A stretch of DNA of 64,000 bases, taken from assembly GCA_949283375.1 (NCBI GenBank), contig CASDSM010000025.1:33206-97205 (forward strand), given 5' to 3'. How positions within the stretch are numbered: the first letter of the stretch is position 1; every line of letters starts with the position of its first letter. Made by a program: the position numbers and the translations under genes. The stretch comes from an uncultured Eubacteriales bacterium (lineage in GTDB: Bacteria; Bacillota; Clostridia; Oscillospirales; Oscillospiraceae). Shown one piece after another: positions 42,416 through 50,867 of this stretch. The notes under the pieces were generated by a model. The model saw nothing but the letters and a program-made list of their open reading frames with translations. It was not told where the DNA came from and did no database searches.

Positions 42416-42489
42416 TGGACGATAACGGATTCGAACCGCTGACCCTCCGCACGTCAAGCGGATGCTCTAGCCAGCTGAGCTAATCGTCC
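42416..42489 (-). tRNA. tRNA-Val(GAC)
   Basis: 74 nt on the minus strand. Acceptor GGACGAT/ATCGTCC, D-arm GCTC..GAGC, anticodon stem TCCGC/GCGGA with loop TTGACGT (anticodon GAC), T-arm AGCGG-TTCGAAT-CCGTT, discriminator A. CCA is not encoded. It has its own promoter and terminator. Confidence 0.95.
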
Positions 42490-42502
42490 AGACGACTTTG
42501 TT

Positions 42503-42531
42503 ATTATATCCGTCCCGGCGGCGTTTGTCAA
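42503..42531 (-). promoter_or_regulatory. Promoter of tRNA-Val
   Basis: Minus strand: TTGACA (42526-42531), 17-bp spacer, TATAAT (42503-42508), both at consensus, 14 nt before the tRNA. Confidence 0.9.
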
Positions 42532-42561
42532 CCGGTTTTTGCAAATCGCGGGGGAATTTTT

Positions 42562-43545
42562 TCATCCCTCCCCCGCCGGGCCGAGGGCGCGCTTGAGCGC
42601 GCGCGTGACCTCCTCCACCTCCTGCATGGTGGCGAGGTGGGTGAGCCGGGCGCGCCACTTCGCCGCGCCGCGCACCCCCTTGAGGTACCAGCTGTAGCTC
42701 TTGCGCGCCTCCAGACAGGCGATGTGCTCCCCCTTCTGGGCCATGGCGAGGCGGAACTGCCGCAGGGCGGTGTCGCAGCGCTCGTCCACCGTCGGGGGCG
42801 CGGGCGGCGTACGGCCGGCCAGGAGGGCTTTGGCCTGGGCGAAGAGCCAGGGATCGCCGCAGGCGCCCCGGCCGATCATCACCCCGTCCGCCCCGGTGGC
42901 GGCGAGGATATCCGCAGCGTCCTGGGCAGTGAAGACGTCGCCGTTGGCAAAGACGGGGATGGAGACGGCCTCCTTCACCCGGCGGATGATCTCCCAGTCC
43001 GCCCGCCCGGCGTACATCTGGCTCCGGGTGCGGCCGTGGACCGTGAGGGCGGCGGCCCCCGCCGACTGGAGCATGAGGGCGAAGGACACGGCGTTCACGG
43101 AGTTTGCGTCCCAGCCCTTGCGGATCTTTACCGTCACCGGACGCCCGGCGGCGCGGACGGCGGCCTCCGTCACCCGGCAGGCCAGCTCCGGCGTGCGCAT
43201 CAGGGCGGAGCCGTCCCCCGCGCCCACGATCTTGTGGACCGGGCAGCCCATATTCAGGTCGATAATCGCCGGGTTCACCAGCTCGGCCACCTTGGCCGCG
43301 GCCTCTCCGACGGCGACGGGGTCGCTCCCGAAGAGCTGGACCGCCGCGGGGTGCTCCCCCTCCCCCAGCGCCATGAGGGGGAGGGTCTTCCGGTCCTGAT
43401 AGCACAGCGCCTTGGCGCTCACCATCTCGGTCACGGTGTAGTCCGCGCCCATCTCACGGCAGATGGTGCGAAAGGCCAGGTCGGTCACCCCCGCCATCGG
43501 CGCGAGGGCCAGCGGCCCGGGCAGGGCGACGGTTCCGATCTGCAT
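42562..43545 (-). CDS. dusB: tRNA-dihydrouridine synthase
   Basis: 327 residues. FMN TIM-barrel: [20 protein letters not shown] at the N-terminus, catalytic Cys in [61 protein letters not shown] and [15 protein letters not shown]. It reduces uridines in tRNA with NADPH. The first 4 bp before its ATG and the following leader are part of the 470-bp tandem duplication at 43542-44368. DusB is chosen over other Dus types by overall similarity only. Confidence 0.93.
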   Translation of the reverse strand: MQIGTVALPGPLALAPMAGVTDLAFRTICREMGADYTVTEMVSAKALCYQDRKTLPLMALGEGEHPAAVQLFGSDPVAVGEAAAKVAELVNPAIIDLNMGCPVHKIVGAGDGSALMRTPELACRVTEAAVRAAGRPVTVKIRKGWDANSVNAVSFALMLQSAGAAALTVHGRTRSQMYAGRADWEIIRRVKEAVSIPVFANGDVFTAQDAADILAATGADGVMIGRGACGDPWLFAQAKALLAGRTPPAPPTVDERCDTALRQFRLAMAQKGEHIACLEARKSYSWYLKGVRGAAKWRARLTHLATMQEVEEVTRALKRALGPAGEG

Positions 43546-44368
43546 GGCGTACTCCTCTCTGTGGTGTAGGGATTTCGTGCGGGCGCACGGGGTGCGCCCC
43601 TACGGCGCGCTGTGTTTTGGAAAATGCGGCGGGATTTGGCAAGAATAGCGGTTTCTCATTCAGAAGAGATGATAATCCACCCGACAAATCGTAGGGGCGC
43701 ACGGGGTGCGCCCCTACGGCGCGCTGTGTTTTGGAAAATGCGGCTGGATTTGGCAAGAATAGCGGTTTCTCATTCAAAAGAGATGATAATCCACCCGACA
43801 AATCGTAGGGGCGCACCGTGTGCGCCCGTGAGGGCGGGGTGTTTTTCGGTCGGCGTGCCACCCCTCATCCGTCACGGCTGACGCCGCGCCGCCTTCCCCC
43901 GGAGGGGAAGGCCTTTTTTGCCTCAGATGCGCGCCACGCCGCTCTCGCAGGCGGCCTGTGCGACGGCGGCGGCGACGGCGGGGGCCACGCGCCCGTCAAA
44001 GGCGTAGGGGAGCATGGCGTACTCCTCTCTGTGGTGTAGGCATTTCGTGCGGGCGCACGGGGTGCGCCCCTACGGCGCGCTGTGTTTTGGAAAATGCGGC
44101 TGGATTTGGCAAGAATAGCGGTTTCTCATTCAAAAGAGATGATAATCCACCCGACAAATCGTAGGGGCGCACCGTGTGCGCCTGTGAGGGCGGGGTGTTT
44201 TTCGGTCGGCGTGCCACCCCTCATCCGTCACGGCTGACGCCGCGCCGCCTTCCCCCGGAGGGGAAAGCTTTTTTACCTCAGATGCGCGCCACGCCGCTCT
44301 CGCAGGCGGCCTGTGCGACGGCGGCGGCCACCGCGGGGGCCACGCGCCCGTCAAAGGCGTAGGGGAGG
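43542..44368. repeat. Tandem duplication of the dusB-malic enzyme intergenic region
   Basis: Unit 1 runs 43542-44011 and unit 2 44012-44368, both opening with GCATGGCGTACTCCTCTCTG and closing with CGTCAAAGGCGTAGGGGA. Unit 2 is shorter because it has one instead of two copies of an inner repeat of about 115-124 bp (copies at 43566-43689, 43690-43805 and 44036-44159). Each inner copy begins with the GGGCGCAC palindrome and ends CCACCCGACAAATC. A CTTCCCCCGGAGGGGAA hairpin followed by a T-run occurs in both units near 43900 and 44255. Confidence 0.9.
43923..44015 (-). pseudogene. Duplicated C-terminal fragment of the malic enzyme gene
   Basis: A 30-codon frame from ATG (44015) to TGA (43923) whose product from LPYAFDGRVAPAVAAAVAQA to GVARI is identical to the end of the malic enzyme. 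It arose at the junction of the tandem duplication, where the duplicated dusB leader supplies the ATG. It is too short for a functional enzyme. Confidence 0.85.
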
Positions 44369-45450
44369 ATGTACTCCGGCCGCAGCTCGTCCGGGCCGAC
44401 CAGGTGGGCCAGGGCCTCGGCGGCGGCGAGCTTCATCTCATCGTTGATGTCGGACGCGCGCACGTCCAGCGCGCCCCGGAAGATGCCGGGGAAGGCGAGG
44501 ACGTTGTTGATCTGGTTGGGGAAGTCGGACCGGCCGGTGCCCACCACAGCCGCCCCGGCGGCGAGGGCCTCGTCCGGGAGGATCTCCGGCGTGGGGTTGG
44601 CCATCGGGAAGAGAATGGCCCCCGGGGCCATGGTGCGCACCATCTCCGCCGTCACCATCCCGGGCGCGGAGACGCCGATGAAGACGTCGGCACCCTCCAG
44701 CACCTCCGCCAGGCTCCCCTTCCGGCGATGGCGGTTGGTGATGGCCGCCATCTCCCGCTTGGCGTCGTTCAGGCCGTCCCGCCCCTCGTAGATCGCCCCC
44801 TTGCGGTCGCAGAGGACGACGTCGTGCAGGCCGCGGGCGATGAGCAGGCGGATGATCGCAATGCCGGCCGCCCCCGCCCCGCAGGTGACAACGCGGATGT
44901 CCTCCATCCGCTTGCCCACCAGCTTGAGGGCGTTGGTGAGGGCGGCGAGGACGACGACGGCGGTGCCGTGCTGGTCGTCGTGGAAGATGGGGATGTCGCA
45001 GCGCTCCTTCAGCCGACGCTCGATCTCAAAGCAGCGCGGGGCGGAGATGTCCTCCAGATTCACCCCGCCGAAGGACCCGGCGAGCAGGGCGACGGTGTTC
45101 ACGATCTCGTCCACGTCGTGCGAGCGCACGCACAGCGGGATGGCGTCCACGTCGCCAAAGGACTTGAAGAGGACGCACTTGCCCTCCATCACCGGCATTC
45201 CAGCCTCCGGGCCGATGTCCCCCAGGCCGAGGACGGCGGTGCCGTCCGTCACCACGGCGACGGTGTTCCACCGGCCGGTGAGGTTGTAGCTCTCCGCCGG
45301 GTCGCGCTGGATCTCCAGGCAGGGCTGGGCCACGCCGGGGGTGTAGGCGAGCGACAGGTCCTCCCGGCTGCGGATGGCCATCTTGGGGGCGACGGAGAGC
45401 TTCCCCCGCCACTGACGGTGCAGCTTGAGCGATTCCTCTGCGTAATTCAT
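44278..45450 (-). CDS. NAD(P)-dependent malic enzyme
   Basis: 390 residues from the ATG at 45450 (MNYAEESLKLHRQWRGKLSV). N-terminal catalytic part SLAYTPGVAQPCLEIQRDP (Tyr), VLGLGDIGPEAGMPVMEGK (Lys), and metal ligands in CFEIERRLKERCDIPIFHDD (Glu, Asp). The Rossmann part has VVTCGAGAAGIAIIRLL, MANPTPEILPDEA and GTGRSDFPNQINNVLAFPG. It decarboxylates malate to pyruvate. The short bacterial form without a phosphotransacetylase domain. A longer in-frame start at 45507 lies within 15 bp of the -10 box and is unlikely. Its 3' end is duplicated at 43923-44015. Confidence 0.94.
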   Translation of the reverse strand: MNYAEESLKLHRQWRGKLSVAPKMAIRSREDLSLAYTPGVAQPCLEIQRDPAESYNLTGRWNTVAVVTDGTAVLGLGDIGPEAGMPVMEGKCVLFKSFGDVDAIPLCVRSHDVDEIVNTVALLAGSFGGVNLEDISAPRCFEIERRLKERCDIPIFHDDQHGTAVVVLAALTNALKLVGKRMEDIRVVTCGAGAAGIAIIRLLIARGLHDVVLCDRKGAIYEGRDGLNDAKREMAAITNRHRRKGSLAEVLEGADVFIGVSAPGMVTAEMVRTMAPGAILFPMANPTPEILPDEALAAGAAVVGTGRSDFPNQINNVLAFPGIFRGALDVRASDINDEMKLAAAEALAHLVGPDELRPEYILPYAFDGRVAPAVAAAVAQAACESGVARI

Positions 45451-45517
45451 ACTTCTTCGACTCTCTTTCTCCAAAAACTGCCGGACAGATGCCGGGTACG
45501 GGCACACATTTCACGTT

Positions 45518-45546
45518 ATTATACCGCACAACCAGCCGTCACGCAA
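45518..45546 (-). promoter_or_regulatory. Promoter of the malic enzyme gene
   Basis: Minus strand: TTGCGT (45541-45546), 17-bp spacer, TATAAT (45518-45523). Confidence 0.7.
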
Positions 45547-45698
45547 GGAAAAGAACATCTGTTTTTCCCTCAAACACCCCCCAAAATGGCATGAAACGTC
45601 CTTTCCAAAACTTTTCGGCGCGATTGGTTGTAAAGGGGATTTTCCTGCCGGAGTGGCGGGCCTGAGCGGCTGTTCTGTCGTTATGTCAACTTGCGATG

Positions 45699-45864
45699 CA
45701 TAACGGCGGTGGAAAAGTCCCGTGCATGGCTGTGCAAAACTCTGTGGACAATGTGCAAAAGTGCCCCGGCGCGATTCGGAGAGGGAATCCCTTCCAACTT
45801 TTTGCCGGACCTGACAGAATGTATATGCATCCCCCATCCGGCGGGCATAACGGCGGTGGAAAAA
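45699..45864. repeat. Direct repeat of GCATAACGGCGGTGGAAAA in a gene-free gap
   Basis: Copies begin near 45698 and 45846, about 148 bp apart. The region between the malic enzyme promoter and the terminator at 45893 holds no convincing gene; the DNA between the repeats includes a DnaA-box-like TGTGGACAA near 45742. Confidence 0.5.
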
Positions 45865-45893
45865 ACGCGGGCCGCCCGGCGCGGGGCGGCCCG
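45858..45893 (-). terminator. Terminator of the FAD oxidoreductase gene
   Basis: Minus strand: CGGGCCGCC / GGCGGCCCG stem (45868-45893), then CGTTTTTTCC. Confidence 0.85.
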
Positions 45894-45949
45894 TTGGAGT
45901 GGGTTTGAACTTTTTTCCGCGGTTCGCCCCGGCGAACCGTCCGGACTGC

Positions 45950-47347
45950 TTACTGTCCGATTCTATCGGCAATCACCTGAGCAACCTTGATGCCGGAGGC
46001 GCCGGCCTGGGCGAGGCCGCGGGTGGTGCCCGCCCCGTCGCCGATGGCGAAGAAGCCGCTCAGCGGGGTCTCCAGCTCGTTGGAGAGCTGGATGCGGCTG
46101 GAGTAGAACTTCACCTCCGCGCCGTAGAGCAGGGTGTCATAGTTGGCGGTGCCGGGGGCGAGCTTGTCCAGGGCGTAGATCATCTCGATGATGTCGTCGA
46201 GCTGACGCTTGGGCAGGGCGAGGGAGAGGTCGCCCGGCACGGCGGCGGTGAGGGTGGGCCGGGTGAAGGACTTGGAGAGCCGGTGGCTGTTCGTGCGGAT
46301 GCCGTGGATCAGGTCGCCGAAGCGCTGGACCAGCACCCCGCCGGCGAGCATGTTGGAGAGCGAGGCGATGTGCTTGCCATAGCGGTAGGGCTCGTTGAAC
46401 GGCTCGGTGAAGCGGTTGGAGACGAGCAGGGCGAAGTTGGTGTTCTCGCTCTGGAGCTTGGGGTCGGAGTAGGAGTGGCCGTTGACGGTGTTGATCCCCT
46501 CCACGTTCTCCGCCACCACATGGCCGTAGGGGTTCATGCAGAAGGTGCGCACCTGGTCGCCGTACTGCTTCGTGCGGTAGACCAGCTTGGACTCATAGAC
46601 CACGTCGGTGATGTGCTGAAACACCTTGGCCGGCAGCTCCACCCGCACGCCGATGTCCACCTGGTTGTTGATGAGGGGGATCTTGAGCCCCTTGCACTGG
46701 TCGGCGAACCACTCCGCACCGGACCGGCCGGGCGCGGCGATGAGGTAATCGCAGTCCCAGTCCTCCCCCTTCGTGGTGGTGAGGCGGAAGCCCCCCTCCG
46801 GGCGCTGGGCGATGTGCTCCACGGCGGTGTGGAAGTGGAAGTCCACCTTGTCCTTGAGGTACTCGTAGATATTGGCGAGGATGCGCAGGTTGTTCTCCGT
46901 GCCCAGATGCTTGCACTTGGCCTGGAGGAGATGGAGGTCATACTTGAGCGCCTCGCGCTCTAAGGCGAGGGCCTCGGGGGTGGAGGTGGAGTAGACCTTT
47001 TCCGTCGCGCCAAAGCGGACGTTCACCGAGTCGACGTAGTGGATGAGGTCCATCACCTCTCTGTCGGACATGTAGTCCGTCAGCCAGCCGCCGAAGGCGG
47101 TGGTGAAGTTGAACTTGCCGTCGGAGAAGGCGCCCGCCCCGCCGAAGCCGCACATCGTCCCGCAGGTCGGGCACTGGATGCACCGGTCCACCTTCCCCTG
47201 CACGATGGGACAGGTGCGGCTGTAGATGTCCGCCCCCTGCTCCAGGACGGTGACGCGCAGGCCGGGGCAGCGCCGGGTCAGCTCATAGCTGGCAAAGACG
47301 CCCGCCTCGCCGCAGCCGATGATGACAATATCCGCTCGATTGCTCAT
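45950..47347 (-). CDS. FAD-dependent oxidoreductase with N-terminal Cys motif
   Basis: 465 residues. Rossmann FAD site DIVIIGCGEAGVFASYELTR with acidic end of strand 2 (VTVLEQG), a Cys-rich stretch with C-x-x-C-x-x-C-x-x-x-C (CIQCPTCGTMCGFGGAGAFS, about residues 57-76), a mid-protein DYLIAAPGRSG, and C-terminal FFAIGDGAGTTRGLAQAGAS. This is the pattern of the 'NAD(FAD)-utilising dehydrogenase' group common in Clostridia; the substrate is unknown. The four close Cys could bind a metal or be redox active. It is monocistronic, with a good promoter (47385-47413). Confidence 0.85.
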   Translation of the reverse strand: MSNRADIVIIGCGEAGVFASYELTRRCPGLRVTVLEQGADIYSRTCPIVQGKVDRCIQCPTCGTMCGFGGAGAFSDGKFNFTTAFGGWLTDYMSDREVMDLIHYVDSVNVRFGATEKVYSTSTPEALALEREALKYDLHLLQAKCKHLGTENNLRILANIYEYLKDKVDFHFHTAVEHIAQRPEGGFRLTTTKGEDWDCDYLIAAPGRSGAEWFADQCKGLKIPLINNQVDIGVRVELPAKVFQHITDVVYESKLVYRTKQYGDQVRTFCMNPYGHVVAENVEGINTVNGHSYSDPKLQSENTNFALLVSNRFTEPFNEPYRYGKHIASLSNMLAGGVLVQRFGDLIHGIRTNSHRLSKSFTRPTLTAAVPGDLSLALPKRQLDDIIEMIYALDKLAPGTANYDTLLYGAEVKFYSSRIQLSNELETPLSGFFAIGDGAGTTRGLAQAGASGIKVAQVIADRIGQ

Positions 47348-47384
47348 ATCGTATCTTCCTCCTTGAAGACAGTTTTCTAATCAT

Positions 47385-47413
47385 ATTATATCGCCTTTCC
47401 GGGCGGCCTGCAA
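47385..47413 (-). promoter_or_regulatory. Promoter of the FAD oxidoreductase gene
   Basis: Minus strand: TTGCAG (47408-47413), 17-bp spacer, TATAAT (47385-47390). Confidence 0.75.
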
Positions 47414-47547
47414 TCCATATTTCCCGCCGCAGGGGAGAAAAATCGCAGGAGAAGGAAAAAATGGGGGAAGCGGTAGGCTTTTGCCCCGGTTTATGGTACA
47501 ATACAGGTACCGGACGGGAGCAGTCCCTCCGGGGAGGAGTGAGCGCG

Positions 47548-48447
47548 ATGATCCCACAGACCTATTCCGATCTGCGCCGGTGCTATGGCCGGGCGGGGCT
47601 CTTTCTGCTGCTCTCCACCCTGCTGAGCGAGGCGGCGGTGGAGCTGTGCTATCTGCCCTACTATCTCGGCTGGTACGATCTGTTTTATAACGACTGGTAT
47701 TATTATGGCATCAGCGCGATGGTATACTATCCAACCGGTATACTCGCCGCCCTGCTGGTCCTGCGCGGCCTGCCCGAGCCGGAGGTCCTGCCCGGACCGG
47801 CGCCCGGGCCGAAGGAGATCTTCTCCGGCATGGCGGTGGGCCTCGGCATGCTCTATGCGGGCAGTCTGTTCACCGAGTATCTCCTCTGGGGAACGGATAC
47901 GGTGGACTACGCCAACGAGGCCATCGTCGAGGAGCCGCTGGCGTGTACGGTGGTCTACGTCGTCCTCGTCGCCCCGCTGCTGGAGGAGCTGATCTTCCGC
48001 CGCCTCCTGCTCGACCGGCTGCTCGTCCTGGGCGACTGGTCGGCGGTGGCGCTCTCGGCCCTGCTGTTCGGCCTGTTTCACACCAATCTCTATCAGTTCT
48101 TCTACGCCACGCTGGTCGGCCTGGTGCTGGGCTATCTGCGGATCATGTCCGGCTCGGTGCTCTGGAGCGTCGCCCTGCACATGTTCATCAATTTCTTCGG
48201 CTCGGTGCTCCTCCCCTCCCTGGGCGACTCTGACGCCGTCTATCTGCTGCTCTCCCTGCTGATCTACGGCTCGATCGGCTACGCGGTGTATTACCTCATC
48301 CGCCGCCGCCCGTGGAAAAACTTCTATCCCGGACCCACCGGCTTCAACGCCGGAGAGAAGGCGGTCTCCTGCCTCACCTCCCCCGCCCTGATCGCCTGTA
48401 TCCTGCTGCATCTGTGGCTGTCGGTGTATTACATCTATGCGGCCTAG
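47548..48447 (+). CDS. CPBP-family intramembrane metalloprotease
   Basis: 299 residues from the ATG at 47548 (GGGGAGG about 12 nt upstream). About eight membrane spans. Conserved blocks: LLEELIFRRLLLDRLL (EExxxR catalytic pair), LLFGLFHTNLYQFFYATLVG (first His), and SVALHMFINFFGSV (His/Asn). This is the CAAX protease and bacteriocin-processing (Abi/CPBP) family. The substrate is unknown, and no bacteriocin or exported peptide gene lies nearby. A TACAAT -10 box is present at 47497-47502, without a clear -35. Confidence 0.92.
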   Translation: MIPQTYSDLRRCYGRAGLFLLLSTLLSEAAVELCYLPYYLGWYDLFYNDWYYYGISAMVYYPTGILAALLVLRGLPEPEVLPGPAPGPKEIFSGMAVGLGMLYAGSLFTEYLLWGTDTVDYANEAIVEEPLACTVVYVVLVAPLLEELIFRRLLLDRLLVLGDWSAVALSALLFGLFHTNLYQFFYATLVGLVLGYLRIMSGSVLWSVALHMFINFFGSVLLPSLGDSDAVYLLLSLLIYGSIGYAVYYLIRRRPWKNFYPGPTGFNAGEKAVSCLTSPALIACILLHLWLSVYYIYAA

Positions 48448-48471
48448 CGATGGACAGCGATCCCTTCGGGG

Positions 48472-48497
48472 CGGAACGGTCAAGACCGTTCCCTACG
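48472..48497. repeat. GGAACGGTC-family interspersed repeat
   Basis: CGGAACGGTCAAGACCGTTC followed by CCTAC, in the gap between the CPBP gene and pyrG. Confidence 0.7.
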
Positions 48498-48552
48498 AAT
48501 TATAATCGACGGCGCGTCCATCAGACGGAGGTCCGCTCGTCCATTCCATCAA

Positions 48553-48595
48553 AATACCCGCCCGGCTGGGATGACCTGCCGGGCGGGTATTTTGA
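48553..48595. terminator. Bidirectional terminator between the CPBP protease gene and pyrG
   Basis: AATACCCGCCCGGC (48553-48566) and GCCGGGCGGGTATT (48578-48591) form a perfect 14-bp stem; both strands then read TATTTTGAT, so it can serve both converging genes. Confidence 0.85.
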
Positions 48596-48608
48596 TCCTG
48601 ATTCTGAT

Positions 48609-50222
48609 TTACTTCTCCGCCTGATAGCGCTTGGCCGCGCCGATGAAGTCGCGGAAGAGGGGGTGGGCGTGGTTCGGGCGGCTCTTGAACTCGGGGTGGA
48701 ACTGCACGCCGACAAACCACGGGTGATCGGGCACCTCGACGATCTCCACCAGGCGCTTGTCCGGCGAGAGGCCGGCCAGGTGGAGGCCGCAGGAGGTGAG
48801 AATGTCGCGGTAGGAGTTGTTGAACTCGTAGCGGTGGCGGTGGCGCTCGTAGATCACCGGCTCGCCGTAGGCCTCGAAGGTGCGGCTCTCCCGCCCGGTG
48901 ATCCGGCAGGGATAGGCGCCCAGGCGCATCGTGCCGCCCTTGGCGGAGATGTCGCGCTGCTCCGGCATCAGGTCGATCACCGGGTGCGGGGTGTCCGGGC
49001 AGAGCTCGCTCGAGTGCGCCCCGGCCAGGCCGGCGACGTGGCGGGCGTACTCCACCACCGCCATCTGCATCCCCAGGCAGATGCCGAACATGGGCACGCG
49101 GTTCTCACGCGCCCAGCGGATGGCGGAGATCTTCCCCTCGATGCCGCGGTCGCCGAAGCCGCCGGGGACGAGGACCCCGTCCGCCCCGCGCAGCATCTCC
49201 TCCGCGTTCCCGTCCGTCACCAGCTCGGAGTCCACCCAGCGGATCTTGATCTTCACGTCGTTCTCAATGCCGCCGTGGGTGAGGGCCTCGACGACGGAGA
49301 GATAGGCGTCGTGCAGGGCGACGTACTTGCCCACCAGGGCGATCTCCACCGTCTCGGTGGCCGCCTTGGCGCGCACGACCATGTTGCGCCACTCGGTGAG
49401 GTCGGGCTCGGGCACGTCCAGGTTGAGCCGCTGGCAGACCACCCGGTCCAGCCCTTCCTCCTCGAGCATGAGGGGGACCTCATAGAGGATGGGAGCGGTG
49501 AGGTTGCTGATGGCGTTCTCCGGGGCGATGTTGCAGAACAGGGCGATCTTCTTGCGGATGTCCTCTGTGAGCGGCTGGTCGGCGCGGCAGATGATGACGT
49601 CCGGCTGGATGCCGACGCTCAGCAGCTCCTTGCACGAGTGCTGCGTCGGCTTGCTCTTGAGCTCGCCGGTGCCCGGGATGGAGACGACGAGGGAGACGTG
49701 GATGAACATGCAGTCCTCCCGCGGCAGCTCCCGGCTGACCTGGCGGATCGCCTCCAGGAAGGCCTGGGACTCCATGTCGCCCACGGTGCCGCCGATCTCG
49801 GTGATGATGACGTCCTTCGGCTCGCCCTTCTCCATCCGGTAGATGCGGTCCTTGAGCTCGTTGGTGATGTGGGGGATGATCTGGATGGTCGCGCCCAGAA
49901 AGTCGCCGTTGCGCTCCTTGTTGAGCACCGACCAGTACACCTTGCCCGAGGTGACGGAGGAGTTGACCGTCAGATTCTCGTCCACGAAGCGCTCATAGTG
50001 GCCGAGGTCGAGGTCGGTCTCCGCCCCGTCGTCGGTGACGAACACCTCGCCGTGCTGATACGGACTCATCGTGCCCGGGTCGACGTTCAGATAGGGGTCG
50101 AGCTTCTGGAGCGCGACGCGCAGGCCGCGCTGCTTGAGCAGGCGGCCGAGGGAAGCGCCGGTGATCCCCTTGCCGAGGCCGGAGACCACGCCGCCGGTGA
50201 TAAAGATATGCTTCACTGCCAT
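48609..50222 (-). CDS. pyrG: CTP synthase
   Basis: 537 residues from the ATG at 50222 (GGGGAGG upstream). N-terminal synthetase: [20 protein letters not shown] (P-loop), [20 protein letters not shown] and [18 protein letters not shown]-terminal class I glutamine amidotransferase: oxyanion [12 protein letters not shown], nucleophile Cys in [16 protein letters not shown], and [20 protein letters not shown] with His/Glu. It makes CTP from UTP, ATP and glutamine. No pyrG attenuation signal was recognised in the leader. Confidence 0.98.
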   Translation of the reverse strand: MAVKHIFITGGVVSGLGKGITGASLGRLLKQRGLRVALQKLDPYLNVDPGTMSPYQHGEVFVTDDGAETDLDLGHYERFVDENLTVNSSVTSGKVYWSVLNKERNGDFLGATIQIIPHITNELKDRIYRMEKGEPKDVIITEIGGTVGDMESQAFLEAIRQVSRELPREDCMFIHVSLVVSIPGTGELKSKPTQHSCKELLSVGIQPDVIICRADQPLTEDIRKKIALFCNIAPENAISNLTAPILYEVPLMLEEEGLDRVVCQRLNLDVPEPDLTEWRNMVVRAKAATETVEIALVGKYVALHDAYLSVVEALTHGGIENDVKIKIRWVDSELVTDGNAEEMLRGADGVLVPGGFGDRGIEGKISAIRWARENRVPMFGICLGMQMAVVEYARHVAGLAGAHSSELCPDTPHPVIDLMPEQRDISAKGGTMRLGAYPCRITGRESRTFEAYGEPVIYERHRHRYEFNNSYRDILTSCGLHLAGLSPDKRLVEIVEVPDHPWFVGVQFHPEFKSRPNHAHPLFRDFIGAAKRYQAEK

Positions 50223-50331
50223 CGGTATATCCTCCCCTGTCACTCCCGCCGCGCCGCGGCGGTGATAAAAGAAACGGAACGGGCGCGGATGCTCTCTCTC
50301 CCGTTCCTGTCTGGTAGATCCTTCTGTTGGT

Positions 50332-50360
50332 ATTGTAGCTTTTTTCCCCCCGCGCGTCAA
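50332..50360 (-). promoter_or_regulatory. Promoter of pyrG
   Basis: Minus strand: TTGACG (50355-50360), 17-bp spacer, TACAAT (50332-50337). The leader to the ATG is about 105 nt. Confidence 0.75.
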
Positions 50361-50508
50361 GTCTTGCGCCGCGAAAGGGGGCGAAACGGGGGGCATAAAA
50401 CTTTATGCGCGCCGTGGCGCACCACGAAAAAAGGCAAAATCGGCGGCGCATGAAGTTTTTGCGCATCATTTCCGGCTGCCCCGAAGGAGGGAGAAAATGG
50501 CGCGTCTT

Positions 50509-50538
50509 GGTTTTGCCATGCTTTTGCATGGCAAAACC
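50509..50538. repeat. Perfect 13-bp inverted repeat upstream of a promoter
   Basis: GGTTTTGCCATGC (50509-50521), TTTT loop, GCATGGCAAAACC (50526-50538). It ends 2 bp before a consensus -35 box. It could be an operator or an upstream terminator-like element; the T-run needed for termination is missing on both strands. Confidence 0.7.
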
Positions 50539-50540
50539 GA

Positions 50541-50569
50541 TTGACAACAGCGCCCGGCCTGTGTACAAT
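50541..50569 (+). promoter_or_regulatory. Promoter upstream of the CBS-domain protein gene
   Basis: TTGACA (50541-50546), 17-bp spacer, TACAAT (50564-50569). The transcript would have a leader of about 290 nt before the CBS-domain gene. Confidence 0.8.
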
Positions 50570-50608
50570 AGCACCAGTACTCCCATCCCGACACAGGAGA
50601 CCGAACAG

Positions 50609-50758
50609 ATGACTTCCGACGACAGCGACGCCGACCGAGAGAAGGCGCAGCAAATCGCAATCGGATATGAAAACGGCATGGCCCACGCTCCGGCCCGGAG
50701 CGGCGGGTGGTGCCGTTTGCTGTTTTTCCGTCTGAGATCGGGGGGAAGCGCTGTGTAA
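50609..50758 (+). CDS. Possible small ORF of 49 residues
   Basis: An ATG at 50609, 9 nt behind AGGAG and 40 nt behind the promoter, opens 49 codons ending in TAA: acidic start MTSDDSDADREKAQQIAIGY and a basic hydrophobic end (CRLLFFRLRSG). No family was recognised. It could be a real small protein, an upstream regulatory frame for the CBS-domain gene, or chance. Confidence 0.35.
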   Translation: MTSDDSDADREKAQQIAIGYENGMAHAPARSGGWCRLLFFRLRSGGSAV

Positions 50759-50867
50759 CGGCAATGTCCCGCCCATTGCGCGGCGGCCTGGACTGTTTGC
50801 AAGAGGGGGACCGCTCCCCCGCCGTGCCGGCATCGCGCCGGCGATGAAAGTGAGGTTATATTACATT

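Noticed and set aside
42416-42489. Attachment site of an integrated element at tRNA-Val
   Set aside because: No repeat of the tRNA 3' end and no integrase gene are visible in the window.
43454-44217. Frames repeating NEKPLFLPNPAAFSKTQRAV on the minus strand
   Set aside because: They arise from the inner non-coding repeat copied three times; no start signal, and they overlap the dusB leader.
48312-50453. 713-codon plus-strand frame opposite pyrG
   Set aside because: Antisense shadow of CTP synthase; it begins inside the CPBP gene in another frame and crosses a strong bidirectional terminator.
50405-50758. 117-codon frame starting at 50405
   Set aside because: Its first part runs through the perfect hairpin and the promoter at 50541-50569; only the last 49 codons lie on the predicted transcript and are listed separately as a weak candidate.
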